Shown: piece after piece, positions 1 through 8,168 of the stretch
Layout: the number at the start of each line of letters is the position of its first letter
Position numbering within the stretch: position 1 is the first letter of the stretch
Source: Hyphomicrobiales bacterium
GTDB lineage: Bacteria > Pseudomonadota > Alphaproteobacteria > Rhizobiales > Rhizobiaceae
Reading direction: 5' to 3'
DNA length: 64,000 nt
Assembly (NCBI GenBank): GCA_900473685.1
Contig: UCNE01000002.1
Location: 124,001-188,000, forward strand
The notes under the pieces: generated by a model
What the model saw: only the letters and a program-made list of their open reading frames with translations
Databases searched by the model: none
Told to the model about the DNA's origin: nothing
Made by a program: the position numbers and the translations under genes

Positions 1-888
1 GCGCTGCATTCTGAGCGGCAGCGTCTCGATGCCGGTCAAAAGCAGGAAGGCGTTGAACGGCGAAATCGCCGGTCCGAAATCGCGCAGGCCAAGCACCCGG
101 CAGGCGATCGCAAAGGCGAAATTGCCGAAGGTCGCATGCAGCACCATGCCGGCATATTCCGGACGCGGTTCCGACAGGATCGGATATTTGCCGGATTTCG
201 ACCAGTCGAACGTGCCGCCATCAACGATGACGCCGCCCATCGAATTGCCATGGCCGCCCATGAACTTGGTCAGCGAATGCACGACGATATCGGCACCGTG
301 CTCGATCGGCTGGATCAGGTAAGGCGTGGCCATCGTGTTGTCGACGATCAGCGGCAGGCCGTGCTTCTTGGCAACGGCGGAGATGGCAGCGACATCGACG
401 AAGGTGCCGCCCGGATTGGCAAGGCTCTCGATGAAGATTGCCTTGGTGCGGTCGTCGATCTGGCTTTCGAACGAGGCGATATCACCCGTATCCACCCAGC
501 GCACCTGCCAATCGAAGGACTTGAAGGCATTGCCGAACTGGTTGACCGAACCGCCGTAAAGCTGACGCGCTGCCAGGAAATTGTCGCCCGGGCTCATGAT
601 CGCGTGGAACACCAGAAGCTGGGCCGCGTGGCCGGAGGCAACGGCAAGCGCTGCCGTGCCGCCTTCAAGCGCCGCCACACGCTCTTCAAGCACGGCCTGG
701 GTCGGGTTCATGATTCGCGTATAGATATTGCCGAAAGCCTGCAGGCCAAACAGCGAGGCCGCGTGATCGGTATCGTTGAAGACGAAGCTGGTCGTCTGGT
801 AGATCGGCGTTGCCCGCGCGCCCGTGGTCGGGTCCGGTGCAGCGCCCGCGTGAACAGCGAGCGTGTTAAAACCGGGTTTGTTCGTCAT
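1..888 (-). CDS. metY: O-acetylhomoserine aminocarboxypropyltransferase (sulfhydrylase), partial
   Basis: This is a cytoplasmic PLP enzyme of the Cys/Met metabolism family that makes homocysteine from O-acetylhomoserine and sulfide. The frame reads from an ATG at 888 (MTNKPGFNTLAVHAG, then TTGARATPIYQTTSFVF) and stays open to the window edge, so about 295 N-terminal residues are present and the C-terminus (about 130 residues in the family) is missing. The PLP-lysine region is visible as VVHSLTKFMGGHGNSMGG, preceded by IVDNTMATPYL. The length of the N-terminal region and the AVHAG motif favour MetY over MetZ/MetB. A CoA-binding protein gene lies 131 bp upstream on the same strand. I saw no SAM-II riboswitch in that gap. 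Confidence 0.93.
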   Translation of the reverse strand, partial: MTNKPGFNTLAVHAGAAPDPTTGARATPIYQTTSFVFNDTDHAASLFGLQAFGNIYTRIMNPTQAVLEERVAALEGGTAALAVASGHAAQLLVFHAIMSPGDNFLAARQLYGGSVNQFGNAFKSFDWQVRWVDTGDIASFESQIDDRTKAIFIESLANPGGTFVDVAAISAVAKKHGLPLIVDNTMATPYLIQPIEHGADIVVHSLTKFMGGHGNSMGGVIVDGGTFDWSKSGKYPILSEPRPEYAGMVLHATFGNFAFAIACRVLGLRDFGPAISPFNAFLLLTGIETLPLRMQR

Positions 889-1019
889 GGATGTGTCCTC
901 CCTTGAATCAAGTTCGGCGCACTATTTCAGAGGCGATACCATGCGGTCAAAGACTGTTTTGCCTGATTTACTCGCCGGGCGAGCAAGGAATTCCAAAACG
1001 CGCTTTCGTGATCCGGAAA

Positions 1020-1448
1020 TCAGCCGACCAGCCGCGGATACTCGATCGCCGGACAGCGGTCCATCACCACCTGAATGCCATTTTCCTCAGCCTTTGCCGC
1101 AGCTTGGTCGTCACGGACGGCCAGTTGCGCCCAGATGAATTTGGGCCGGATTTTCAGAGCAAGGATTTCATCAACCAAGGCCGGAAGCGCATCGGCGGCG
1201 CGGAACACGTCGACCATGTCGATCGGCTCGGGAATATCGGCAAGCGTCGCATAGACCGTCCGGCCTTGAATTTCCTTGCCGGCCTGGCCCGGGTTGACCG
1301 GGAAAACCGTATATCCCTTGCGTAGCAGGAACGCCATGACACGGTGGCTCGGCCGTTCGGCATTCGGCGATGCGCCAACCAGGGCGATGGTTTTCGTCGA
1401 ACGCAGAATGTCGGTCAGATAATAGTCCGGATACACATCATGATTCAT
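1020..1448 (-). CDS. CoA-binding domain protein (YccU family)
   Basis: This is a small Rossmann-fold protein of 142 residues, the whole length of the YccU/CoA_binding family. After MNHDVYPDYYLTDIL the nucleotide-binding loop reads TIALVGASPNAERPSHRV. The family's ends are also present (IRPKFIWAQLAVRDD, then VVMDRCPAIEYPR). Such proteins resemble the CoA-binding half of succinyl-CoA synthetase alpha; their precise role is not established. I chose the ATG at 1448 because the frame upstream of it lacks family similarity. It sits directly upstream of metY on the same strand and may be cotranscribed with it. Confidence 0.85.
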   Translation of the reverse strand: MNHDVYPDYYLTDILRSTKTIALVGASPNAERPSHRVMAFLLRKGYTVFPVNPGQAGKEIQGRTVYATLADIPEPIDMVDVFRAADALPALVDEILALKIRPKFIWAQLAVRDDQAAAKAEENGIQVVMDRCPAIEYPRLVG

Positions 1449-1680
1449 CGTCGAATTCCGCGCCTGCAATCTTTGGGCCGATAATTGGGACAGCATTCCC
1501 CCCTGTCAACCGATCACATTCGCGTTTGCACGTAAATGCGCGGGAGGCAACGGCTGCCGGGTGGCCAAATCTGGCCCTGCGTCAAAAGCGCATTGCTTTT
1601 CAAGGCTCGCCGCCGCAAAACTCAACTGCTGCGCCTTTTTCTCGCCTGCCTCCGTCTTCTCGCATTTCTGAAGGTTTCCC

Positions 1681-2517
1681 GTGCCTCTCGACGTCATCGC
1701 TCTCGTTCTGTTCGGAGCGCTCCTGCATGCGACCTGGAATGCACTGGTCAAGGCCGGAACGGAAAAATCGCTCGATGCCGCGATGATCGCGCTCGGTGCG
1801 GCCGTCGTCGCCCTGCCTTTCCTGCCCTTCATGCCCTTGCCGCATCCGGATGCCTGGCCGTTCATTCTGGTCTCGGCGCTGTTCCAGTTTGCGTATTTCC
1901 AACTTGTCGCCGCAGCGTATCGCGCCGGGGATATCGGTCTCGTTTATCCGCTGATGCGCGGCGTTGCCCCCCTTTTGGTGGCGGCAACCAGCGGCGCGAT
2001 CATCGGCGAAAATCTGTCCAGTGGTGCAATTGCCGGCGTGCTGACGATCTCGACCGGCGTGCTCACCCTTGCCTTCGAGGCGCGCAAGGGCGGCACCCGC
2101 GCCATCCTTCTGGCGCTTGCCAATGCCGTGGTGATCGCCAGTTACACCTATGTCGACGGCATCGGCGCGCGGCTGGCGCTGAACCCGATTTCCTACACGC
2201 TGTGGATGGCACTTCTACCACCGGTTCTGCTGTTTTCCTGGGCGTTTGCCAAGCGCGGCTTTGCGCCGGTGCTGTTTCACGTCCGTAATCAATGGTGGCG
2301 CGGCCTGATCGGCGGTGGCGGCTCGATCGGCGCCTACGGCCTGGCGCTCTGGGCGATGACGAAGGCTCCGGTCGCAACGGTCGCGGCGCTGCGCGAAACA
2401 TCGATCCTGTTCGCCATCGTCATTTCGATCGTCTTCCTGAAAGAACGCGTCAGCCTCTTCCGCATCACCGCCGCCTGCCTGATCGCGCTCGGCGCGTTGA
2501 TGCTGAAACTGGCTTGA
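1681..2517 (+). CDS. EamA/DMT-family transporter
   Basis: This is an inner-membrane protein of 278 residues with about ten hydrophobic segments arranged as two EamA repeats, the standard size for drug/metabolite transporters. It opens LDVIALVLFGALLHATWNALVK and ends ETSILFAIVISIVFLKERVSLFRI, the usual second-repeat signature. The GTG start at 1681 follows an AAGG ribosome-binding site. The substrate cannot be read from the sequence; relatives export amino acids or other small metabolites. It is followed 50 bp later by a toxin-antitoxin operon that is probably independent of it. Confidence 0.85.
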   Translation: MPLDVIALVLFGALLHATWNALVKAGTEKSLDAAMIALGAAVVALPFLPFMPLPHPDAWPFILVSALFQFAYFQLVAAAYRAGDIGLVYPLMRGVAPLLVAATSGAIIGENLSSGAIAGVLTISTGVLTLAFEARKGGTRAILLALANAVVIASYTYVDGIGARLALNPISYTLWMALLPPVLLFSWAFAKRGFAPVLFHVRNQWWRGLIGGGGSIGAYGLALWAMTKAPVATVAALRETSILFAIVISIVFLKERVSLFRITAACLIALGALMLKLA

Positions 2518-2538
2518 AAAAACCGTCGAAACGGCTTA

Positions 2539-2556
2539 TGTACAGAATCCTGTACA
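2539..2556. promoter_or_regulatory. YefM/YoeB-type operator (paired TGTACA)
   Basis: Two TGTACA hexamers (2539-2544 and 2551-2556) have centres 12 bp apart and form a perfect 7-bp inverted repeat, TGTACAG-aatc-CTGTACA, ending 11 bp before the yefM ATG. The E. coli yefM-yoeB operator is known to be built from palindromes with a TGTACA core at this spacing, so autoregulation of the adjacent pair through the same element is a strong inference. Confidence 0.8.
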
Positions 2557-2567
2557 GAGGATCTGTC

Positions 2568-2834
2568 ATGAACGTCATCAGCTTTTCCGAACTCCGCGCC
2601 AACATGGCAAAGCACTTCGACCGTGTCGAAGAGGATCACGACGAACTGATCGTGACGCGGCAAAACCGCGAACCGATGGTTGTCATTTCGCTGAGCGATT
2701 TCGAAAGCTGGAAGGAAACGATGTATCTCACATCGAACCCCGTCAACAAGGAACGGCTACTGCGATCCATTGCCGAGCTTGACGAGGGCAAAGGCATCGA
2801 AGTCGATTTCGACGCACTTTTGTCCGAGAAATGA
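2568..2834 (+). CDS. yefM: YefM/Phd-family antitoxin
   Basis: This is an 88-residue antitoxin of a type II module. The N-terminal Phd/YefM DNA-binding fold is recognisable (MNVISFSELRANMAKHFDRV, then EELIVTRQ-like DELIVTRQNREPMVVISLSD), followed by a charged C-terminal tail (LDEGKGIEVDF) that would wrap the toxin. It neutralises the YoeB toxin and represses its own operon through the TGTACA operator just upstream. Its stop overlaps the toxin start (ATGA), giving translational coupling. The pair sits between genes that are neighbours in related rhizobia as I recall them, so it looks like a small acquired insertion. Confidence 0.92.
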   Translation: MNVISFSELRANMAKHFDRVEEDHDELIVTRQNREPMVVISLSDFESWKETMYLTSNPVNKERLLRSIAELDEGKGIEVDFDALLSEK

Positions 2835-3100
2835 AAATCCAGTTCTCGCAGGATGCGTGGGAGGACTTGCAATATTGGCTCGCGACTGACAGCAAAACCC
2901 TGCAGAAGATTCTGAACCTACTGAAAGAGTGCCAGCGCACCCCATTTTCCGGCACAGGAAAGCCTGAACCTCTACGAAATGAGCTTAAGGGCTGGTGGTC
3001 TCGCCGGATCACGCAGGAGCATCGGATTGTCTACCGGGTTTCAGGCACCGCCGAAAACCAGACGCTTGAAATCGCGGCTTGCCGAAGCCACTATTCCTGA
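2831..3100 (+). CDS. yoeB: YoeB ribosome-dependent mRNA endonuclease toxin
   Basis: This 89-residue RelE-superfamily toxin cleaves mRNA in the ribosomal A site. It matches E. coli YoeB almost end to end: KIQFSQDAWEDLQYW, RTPFSGTGKPEPL, WWSRRITQEHRIVYRV and the C-terminal CRSHY. The residues equivalent to the catalytic set are present (Glu in KPEPL, Arg in WSRRIT, His-Tyr at the end). It overlaps yefM by 4 bp. Its last 10 bp overlap the 3' end of the convergent enoyl-CoA-hydratase-like gene, a tight join expected after a recent insertion. Confidence 0.94.
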   Translation: MKIQFSQDAWEDLQYWLATDSKTLQKILNLLKECQRTPFSGTGKPEPLRNELKGWWSRRITQEHRIVYRVSGTAENQTLEIAACRSHYS

Positions 3101-3918
3101 TCTCCCTTCCACTCCGGCGTCCGCTTGCCGAGAACCGCATCGATCCCCTCCTTGGCATCCGCCTTCAGCATATTCTCCACCATCACGCCGGTGGCAAAGT
3201 CATAGGCTTCGGTAATGCTCATTTCCGCCTGCTGATAGAATGCCCGCTTGCCGGTCCTCAGCGCCTGCGGCGATTTCGAGGCGATGACGGCGGCGTATTT
3301 GTTGACCACCTGCTGCAGGTACTGTTTTGGCACGATGCGGTTGACGAGCCCGAAATCCTTAGCGGTCGAGGCATCGATGGTTTCGCCGGTGAGCAGCATT
3401 TCCATCGCCTGCTTGGGGTGGGCGGCACGCGACACCGCAACCATCGGCGTCGAGCAGAACAGGCCGATATTGACGCCGGGCGTGCAGAAGGTCGAACTAT
3501 CGGTGCAGATCGCCAGATCGCAGCTTGCCACCAGCTGGCACCCGGCGGCCGTTGCCAGGCCGTCGATCTCCGCGATCACCGGCTGCGGCAGCTGGTTGAT
3601 CTTCAGCATCAGATCGGCACAAAGCCGCAACGACTTTTCGAAGAAGGCCCTGCCCTCGTCCTTGTCGGTGCGATGTGCCGTCAGCTCTTTCAGGTCATGA
3701 CCTGCGGAGAACAGGGAACCGGAAGCTGCCAGAATCACAACCCGGATGTCATCGGATAAGGCAACGGCATCCAGTTCCGCGGTCAGCGCCTCAAGCAGTG
3801 CGATCGACAGGACATTGGCCGGCGGATTGTTGAGCGTCAGCCGCAGCACATTGCCGGAAAGCTCGCGCAGCACCGGGCCACGGGGTTCTTCCTTGTGCAG
3901 GGGAACGATATCCGCCAT
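3091..3918 (-). CDS. Enoyl-CoA hydratase/isomerase family protein, ECHDC3-like
   Basis: This is a crotonase-fold protein of 275 residues. The oxyanion-hole loops are seen as GSLFSAGHDLKEL and IDGLATAAGCQLVASCDLAI, a pattern typical of the ECHDC3-like branch. The two glutamates that perform hydration in classical enoyl-CoA hydratase are not conserved: the first is Gln in AAGCQL, and the second falls in PGVNIGL where hydratases have PEI. It is therefore more likely an isomerase, hydrolase or unassigned crotonase than a hydratase. The start at 3918 (MADIVPLHKE) is chosen because GGAG lies at the right distance upstream; an in-frame start seven codons earlier has no such site. Confidence 0.85.
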   Translation of the reverse strand: MADIVPLHKEEPRGPVLRELSGNVLRLTLNNPPANVLSIALLEALTAELDAVALSDDIRVVILAASGSLFSAGHDLKELTAHRTDKDEGRAFFEKSLRLCADLMLKINQLPQPVIAEIDGLATAAGCQLVASCDLAICTDSSTFCTPGVNIGLFCSTPMVAVSRAAHPKQAMEMLLTGETIDASTAKDFGLVNRIVPKQYLQQVVNKYAAVIASKSPQALRTGKRAFYQQAEMSITEAYDFATGVMVENMLKADAKEGIDAVLGKRTPEWKGDQE

Positions 3919-4083
3919 CTCTCTTCTCCTTTGTCTCAACTGTCGTCACGGCTTACCGGGATCTGCGTTTGGTACGCTGCTGGACGCACCGTTTCAAGCG
4001 CGGCCTAACGCCGATAGGACTTTCGTCCGGGTTGCCCTTGCTGCCTGCCCGCCGCTAATAGATCCCGACCCTGGGAGTGAACC

Positions 4084-4515
4084 ATGCCTTTGGAACCGAT
4101 CCTCACCGTTGTCGACCTCAATCACTTCCTCGAAACGGATTTTTCCGAGGTGCATACCGATGGTAAGATCTTCGAGGTCATAGCGACCGGCCCGGGCTTT
4201 GCCACGATGCGGCTCGATCCGCAGGAAAAGCACCTGCGTCCCGGCGGCACCGTCTCGGGCCCCACGCTGTTTGCGCTTGCCGATGTGACGGCCTACATCG
4301 CACTGCTTGCCCATATCGGCCCGGTGGCGCTGGCCGTCACCACCAATCTCAACATCAATTTCCTCAGGAAGCCCAGGCTTGGGCCGCTGCAATGCACCTG
4401 CCGGATTCTGAAACTCGGCAAGCGGCTGGCTGTGCTCGACGCCGCGATTTCAGAGCTCGATGGCGAAGAACTGGTCGCTCATGCCACCGCAACCTATTCG
4501 ATTCCGCCAAGGTAA
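4084..4515 (+). CDS. PaaI-family hotdog thioesterase
   Basis: This is a single hotdog domain of 143 residues, the usual length for PaaI-type acyl-CoA thioesterases. The characteristic helix segment reads HLRPGGTVSGPTLFALADVTAYIALL, and the strand after it reads TTNLNINFLRKP. These cytoplasmic enzymes hydrolyse acyl-CoA esters as homotetramers; the acyl group here is unknown. GGGAG precedes the ATG. It is divergent from the crotonase-like gene and 226 bp upstream of rplM. A related function in CoA-ester metabolism with the crotonase is possible but unproven. Confidence 0.85.
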   Translation: MPLEPILTVVDLNHFLETDFSEVHTDGKIFEVIATGPGFATMRLDPQEKHLRPGGTVSGPTLFALADVTAYIALLAHIGPVALAVTTNLNINFLRKPRLGPLQCTCRILKLGKRLAVLDAAISELDGEELVAHATATYSIPPR

Positions 4516-4516
4516 T

Positions 4517-4540
4517 TTGTGGTATTAAAATACCCCACAA
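4517..4540 (+). terminator. Possible weak terminator after the thioesterase gene
   Basis: A hairpin with arms TTGTGGTATT and AATA(cc)CCACAA starts 2 bp after the stop codon. The stem carries a two-base bulge and the T-rich stretch lies about 12 bp further on, so it is a poor intrinsic terminator by itself. Confidence 0.3.
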
Positions 4541-4592
4541 TCAACCTATTGTTTTCTAACAGTAATTTTTCCAGACGTCGAAACCGGCAATC

Positions 4593-4621
4593 TTGACCGC
4601 ATTTCATCCTTTGCGTATAAG
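4593..4621 (+). promoter_or_regulatory. Sigma-70 type promoter for rplM-rpsI
   Basis: TTGACC (4593-4598), a 17-bp spacer and TATAAG (4616-4621) make a near-consensus housekeeping promoter. It would start transcription near 4628, leaving a leader of roughly 110 nt before the rplM ATG. The position and strength suit a ribosomal-protein operon. Confidence 0.65.
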
Positions 4622-4741
4622 CCGCACCAGATCGCGGTCCCTTGGGGCCGCTTTCATTTTTGGCTGGCTGAAGCCTGCCGAATTCAAGCAACAAGAAACG
4701 CCCGGCGGCAACGTATCGGGTTCAAACGAAAGAGTTTTAAC

Positions 4742-5206
4742 ATGTCAACCTTCGTTCAGAAGCCTGCAGAGGTGGAGAAGAAGTGGATCCTCATCGATGC
4801 CGAAGGCCTCGTTGTTGGTCGCGTCGCTTCCCTTATCGCCAACATCCTGCGCGGCAAGAATAAAGTCACCTACACCCCCCACGTTGACGATGGTGACAAT
4901 GTCATCGTGATCAACGCTGAGAAGGCTGTCCTGACCGGCAAGAAGTACACCGACAAGAAGTACTACTGGCACACCGGTTACCCGGGCGGCATCAAGGAGC
5001 GCACCGCGCGCCAGATCATCGAAGGCCGCTTCCCGGAGCGCGTTCTCGAGAAGGCTGTCGAACGCATGGTTCCGCGTGGCCCGCTTGGCCGTCGCCAGAT
5101 GAAGAACCTGCGCGTTTACGCAGGCACGAACCATCCGCATGAAGCACAGCAGCCGACTGTCCTCGACGTCGCCAAGCTGAACAGCAAGAACACAAGGAGC
5201 GCCTAA
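4742..5206 (+). CDS. rplM: 50S ribosomal protein L13
   Basis: L13 is an early-assembly protein of the large subunit that binds 23S rRNA. The 154-residue product shows the family signatures [44 protein letters not shown] and the conserved [20 protein letters not shown]. The length is normal for Rhizobiales. A strong promoter lies about 120 bp upstream and rpsI follows after 2 bp, the universal rplM-rpsI operon. Confidence 0.98.
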   Translation: MSTFVQKPAEVEKKWILIDAEGLVVGRVASLIANILRGKNKVTYTPHVDDGDNVIVINAEKAVLTGKKYTDKKYYWHTGYPGGIKERTARQIIEGRFPERVLEKAVERMVPRGPLGRRQMKNLRVYAGTNHPHEAQQPTVLDVAKLNSKNTRSA

Positions 5207-5208
5207 TC

Positions 5209-5682
5209 GTGGCTGATCTCTCTTCTCTGAAAGACCTCGGCACGGCGACTGAAGCAACCGCTTCGGCTCCGGTTCATGTCAAGAAAGTTGACGCCCAGGG
5301 CCGTTCCTATGCGACCGGCAAGCGTAAGAATGCCGTCGCCCGCGTCTGGGTCAAGCCGGGCTCCGGCAAGATCACCGTCAACGGCAAGGAATTCGCAAAC
5401 TACTTCGCCCGTCCGGTTCTGCAGATGATCCTGCGCCAGCCGATCGTTGCTGCTGCCCGTGACGGCCAGTTCGACATCGACGCAACGGTTGCAGGCGGCG
5501 GTCTTTCCGGCCAGGCCGGTGCTGTTCGTCACGGCATCTCGAAGGCACTCACCTACTTCGAACCGGGCCTGCGCACGGCTCTGAAGAAGGGTGGCTTCCT
5601 GACCCGCGATAGCCGCGTCGTCGAGCGTAAGAAGTACGGTAAGGCTAAGGCCCGCCGTTCGTTCCAGTTCTCGAAGCGTTAA
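5209..5682 (+). CDS. rpsI: 30S ribosomal protein S9
   Basis: S9 lies in the head of the small subunit, and its C-terminal tail touches P-site tRNA. The 157-residue product has an alphaproteobacterial N-terminal extension of about 28 residues, then [20 protein letters not shown], the [14 protein letters not shown] motif and the conserved end [17 protein letters not shown]. It starts with GTG two bases after the rplM stop, so the pair is translated as a unit. A clear intrinsic terminator follows 24 bp after the stop. Confidence 0.98.
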   Translation: MADLSSLKDLGTATEATASAPVHVKKVDAQGRSYATGKRKNAVARVWVKPGSGKITVNGKEFANYFARPVLQMILRQPIVAAARDGQFDIDATVAGGGLSGQAGAVRHGISKALTYFEPGLRTALKKGGFLTRDSRVVERKKYGKAKARRSFQFSKR

Positions 5683-5705
5683 TCGTTTCGAAAATCTCGA
5701 TTTGG

Positions 5706-5736
5706 AAAAGGCGGGCTTTGTCCCGCCTTTTTCTTT
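5706..5736 (+). terminator. Intrinsic terminator of rplM-rpsI
   Basis: A perfect stem (AAAGGCGGG / CCCGCCTTT) with a 6-nt loop is followed by TTCTTT on the plus strand. It ends just before the stop of the convergent Lrp gene and may also slow transcription from that side. Confidence 0.9.
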
Positions 5737-5745
5737 GGCCATTTT

Positions 5746-6216
5746 TTAAAGCGGAAGCTCCGTCGAGAACTTAAGCTCCCGGAGAACAAAACTCGATACG
5801 ACCGTGCGCACATGCGGATTGCGCATCAGGTATCGCGTCATGAACGCCTCGTAGCTTTCCACATCGCTCGCCCGGATCTTCAGCATGTAATCGAATGCGC
5901 CGGAGAGCGCATAACATTCCATGATTTCCGGCCGCTCCAGCACCACGGACGCAAACGAGGCGACCGCTTCCTCATGATGATCTTCCAGCGTCACATGGGC
6001 GATGACGCAAAGTTTCAGATCGAGCTTGCCGGGATCGAGCAGCGTCACGCGCTTGCGGATGACGCCATCGGCCTCCAGCTCCTGAATCTTGCGCCAGGCG
6101 GAACTCTGCGACATGCCGGCCTTTTCAGCCAGTTCCGCCAGCGACAGGCTGCCATCGGCCTGAACAAGCTGCAGAAGCTTGCGGTGGAAATTCCCAGTTT
6201 CTTTCATGACTTTCAT
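5746..6216 (-). CDS. Lrp/AsnC-family transcriptional regulator
   Basis: This is a 156-residue leucine-responsive-type regulator. An N-terminal winged helix-turn-helix (LSLAELAEKAGMSQSSAWRKIQELEADGVI) is followed by an AsnC ligand/oligomerisation domain (ALSGAFDYMLKIRASDVESYEAF). It is divergent from the phenylalanine 4-monooxygenase gene with a 113-bp AT-rich gap, the usual arrangement for a local activator, so it probably senses an aromatic amino acid and controls phhA; that is inference from position. Two possible ATGs (6216 and 6207) flank an acceptable GGAG, so the exact start is uncertain by three codons. Confidence 0.88.
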   Translation of the reverse strand: MKVMKETGNFHRKLLQLVQADGSLSLAELAEKAGMSQSSAWRKIQELEADGVIRKRVTLLDPGKLDLKLCVIAHVTLEDHHEEAVASFASVVLERPEIMECYALSGAFDYMLKIRASDVESYEAFMTRYLMRNPHVRTVVSSFVLRELKFSTELPL

Positions 6217-6329
6217 ATTCTCCGAAAAATCCTGCCAAGATTATGGAGATACGCAGCACGAAAGAAAGAAAAATCCTTCGATCCCGGAGCATAATTGCGC
6301 TGACACACGCATCTGGGAGGATCGACGCC

Positions 6330-7121
6330 ATGACCAAGGAAAGCAGCTACACCGCAAAACTGCCCGGCCCGGACGGGATCTATCCCTACACCAGCGAAGA
6401 AGACGCCATCTGGGGTGAGCTTTACGGGCGGCAGATGAAGCTGCTCGCCGGCATGGCCTGCCGGGAATATCTGGATGGGGTCAAAACCCTTGGGCTGACA
6501 CCGGACAAGGTGCCACAGCTTGCCGATGTCGACCGCCGCCTGCATGAGACCACCGGATTTGGCGTCGAAGGCGTGCCTGCCCTCATTCCTCCGTCGCGCT
6601 TCTACGAACTGCTGAGCCAGGGCAAGTTTCCGCTCGCCACATTCCTGCGCCGCCGTGAGCATATCGACTATATCGAGGAACCGGACCTGTTCCACGAAGT
6701 GTTCGGCCATTGCCCGCTGCTGACCAACCAGAGCTACGCCAATTTCGTCCGGCACTTCGGCGAGGCCGCAGTCAAGCTTGGAAAAGGCTATTCCTGGCAC
6801 CTGTTCCGCATCTTCTGGTTCACGGTCGAATTCGGCTTGATCAACACGCCGCAGGGCCGCCGCTGTTTTGGCGCGGGCATTGTTTCGTCGCCGAGCGAAG
6901 CCAAGGCCGCGATGGACGGCACGGAATGCGAGTTCCGGCCGTTCGACCTGATGAGCGTGCTTCGAACCCCCTACCGGATCGATATCGTCCAGCCGATCTA
7001 CTATGTCATCGACAGCTTTGCCGATCTCGAAGCGATCGTATCGCAGGATATCGGCGGCATGATCGACAAGGCCAAATCGCTGGGCGATTTTGCCCCCGCC
7101 TTCGAAGCCAAGGCCTCGTGA
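6330..7121 (+). CDS. phhA: Phenylalanine 4-monooxygenase
   Basis: This pterin-dependent, iron-containing enzyme hydroxylates phenylalanine to tyrosine, the first step of phenylalanine breakdown. The 263-residue product is a bare catalytic domain, the normal bacterial size. The two iron-binding histidines are in FHEVFGHCPLL, the third ligand is the glutamate in WFTVEFGL, and PALIPPSRFYELL precedes them. I chose the ATG at 6330 because GGGAGG lies upstream and the longer frame has no family similarity. No pterin carbinolamine dehydratase (phhB) gene is next to it. It is divergent from an Lrp-type regulator that likely controls it. Confidence 0.95.
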   Translation: MTKESSYTAKLPGPDGIYPYTSEEDAIWGELYGRQMKLLAGMACREYLDGVKTLGLTPDKVPQLADVDRRLHETTGFGVEGVPALIPPSRFYELLSQGKFPLATFLRRREHIDYIEEPDLFHEVFGHCPLLTNQSYANFVRHFGEAAVKLGKGYSWHLFRIFWFTVEFGLINTPQGRRCFGAGIVSSPSEAKAAMDGTECEFRPFDLMSVLRTPYRIDIVQPIYYVIDSFADLEAIVSQDIGGMIDKAKSLGDFAPAFEAKAS

Positions 7122-7211
7122 GAACTGATTATAGGGCGAGGCCTGTTTCGGGGTCTTGCCTTCCAGCCGCCGATTGTCCAACGTCTGCCCAGACAACAGA
7201 CGGGACCGATC

Positions 7212-8168
7212 ATGGCCAACAAGACGATAGACCACGCCATTACTGCCACATCGCTGAAAAGCGCTGCAACCGACCCGACCCATGCGGGCATCCTTTCCTT
7301 CATGCGGCGGCGATATAGCAAGAGCCTGGACGGCGTCGATGCCGTCGTCTGGGGCATCCCCTTCGATGCTGCGACCTCCAATCGCCCCGGCGCCCGTTTT
7401 GGGCCGCAGGCCATCCGCCGTGCCTCGGCGATCTTCGACAACGATCCGCAATATCCGTTCGACCGCGATCTGTTCGAGGACATGGCGACGATCGACTATG
7501 GCGATTGCCTGCTCGACTACGGTCACCATGCCGCCACGCCGGAAACCATCCGCTCCGAAGCGGAGACGATCCTCAAAAGCGGCGCCTTCCTGCTGACGCT
7601 TGGCGGCGACCATTTCGTCACCCTGCCGTTGCTGCGCGCCCACGCCGCCATTCACGGCCCCCTCTCCCTTGTCCAGTTCGATGCCCATCAGGATACCTGG
7701 GCCGACGAGAAGGGCCGTATCGACCACGGCTCCTTCGTCGGCCGCGCCGCCCGCGAGGGCCTGATCGATACCGCAAGCTCGATCCAGCTTGGTATCCGCA
7801 CCCATGCGCCCGAGGATTGCGGTATCCGCATTCTCTACGGCTACGACATCGAGGACATGAGCGCCGCCGAGATCGCCGATGTCATACTGCATCATGTCGG
7901 CGACCGCCCAACCTACCTCACCTTCGATATCGACTGCCTCGATCCCGCCTATGCGCCGGGCACCGGCACGCCGGTCGCAGGCGGACCATCCTCGGCAAAG
8001 ATCCTCTCGGTGATCCGCAAGCTCGGAGCATTGGTCATCAAGGGCGCCGATGTGGTCGAGGTGGCTCCGGCCTATGACCATGCCGATATCACCGCCATTG
8101 CGGGCTCCACCATCGCAATGTATATGCTCGGCCTTCATGCCGAACAGCTGGCGGAGCGGCGCGGATAG
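7212..8168 (+). CDS. speB: Agmatinase / ureohydrolase family protein
   Basis: This ureohydrolase of 318 residues uses a two-manganese centre to release urea from agmatine or a related guanidino compound. The metal-binding motifs are intact: GGDHFVTLPLL, FDAHQDTW and FDIDCLDPAYAPGTGTP, along with the family start WGIPFDAATSNRPGARFGPQAIR. It lies 94 bp upstream of argC, next to rpsI as in other rhizobia I recall. Substrate choice among agmatine, guanidinobutyrate and similar compounds cannot be settled from these motifs alone. Confidence 0.92.
   Translation: MANKTIDHAITATSLKSAATDPTHAGILSFMRRRYSKSLDGVDAVVWGIPFDAATSNRPGARFGPQAIRRASAIFDNDPQYPFDRDLFEDMATIDYGDCLLDYGHHAATPETIRSEAETILKSGAFLLTLGGDHFVTLPLLRAHAAIHGPLSLVQFDAHQDTWADEKGRIDHGSFVGRAAREGLIDTASSIQLGIRTHAPEDCGIRILYGYDIEDMSAAEIADVILHHVGDRPTYLTFDIDCLDPAYAPGTGTPVAGGPSSAKILSVIRKLGALVIKGADVVEVAPAYDHADITAIAGSTIAMYMLGLHAEQLAERRG

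Noticed and set aside
889-1019. SAM-II riboswitch before metY
   Set aside because: SAM-II elements occur before met genes in Alphaproteobacteria, but I could not find the conserved pseudoknot sequence in this 131-bp gap. There is only a short CTCGC/GCGAG hairpin.
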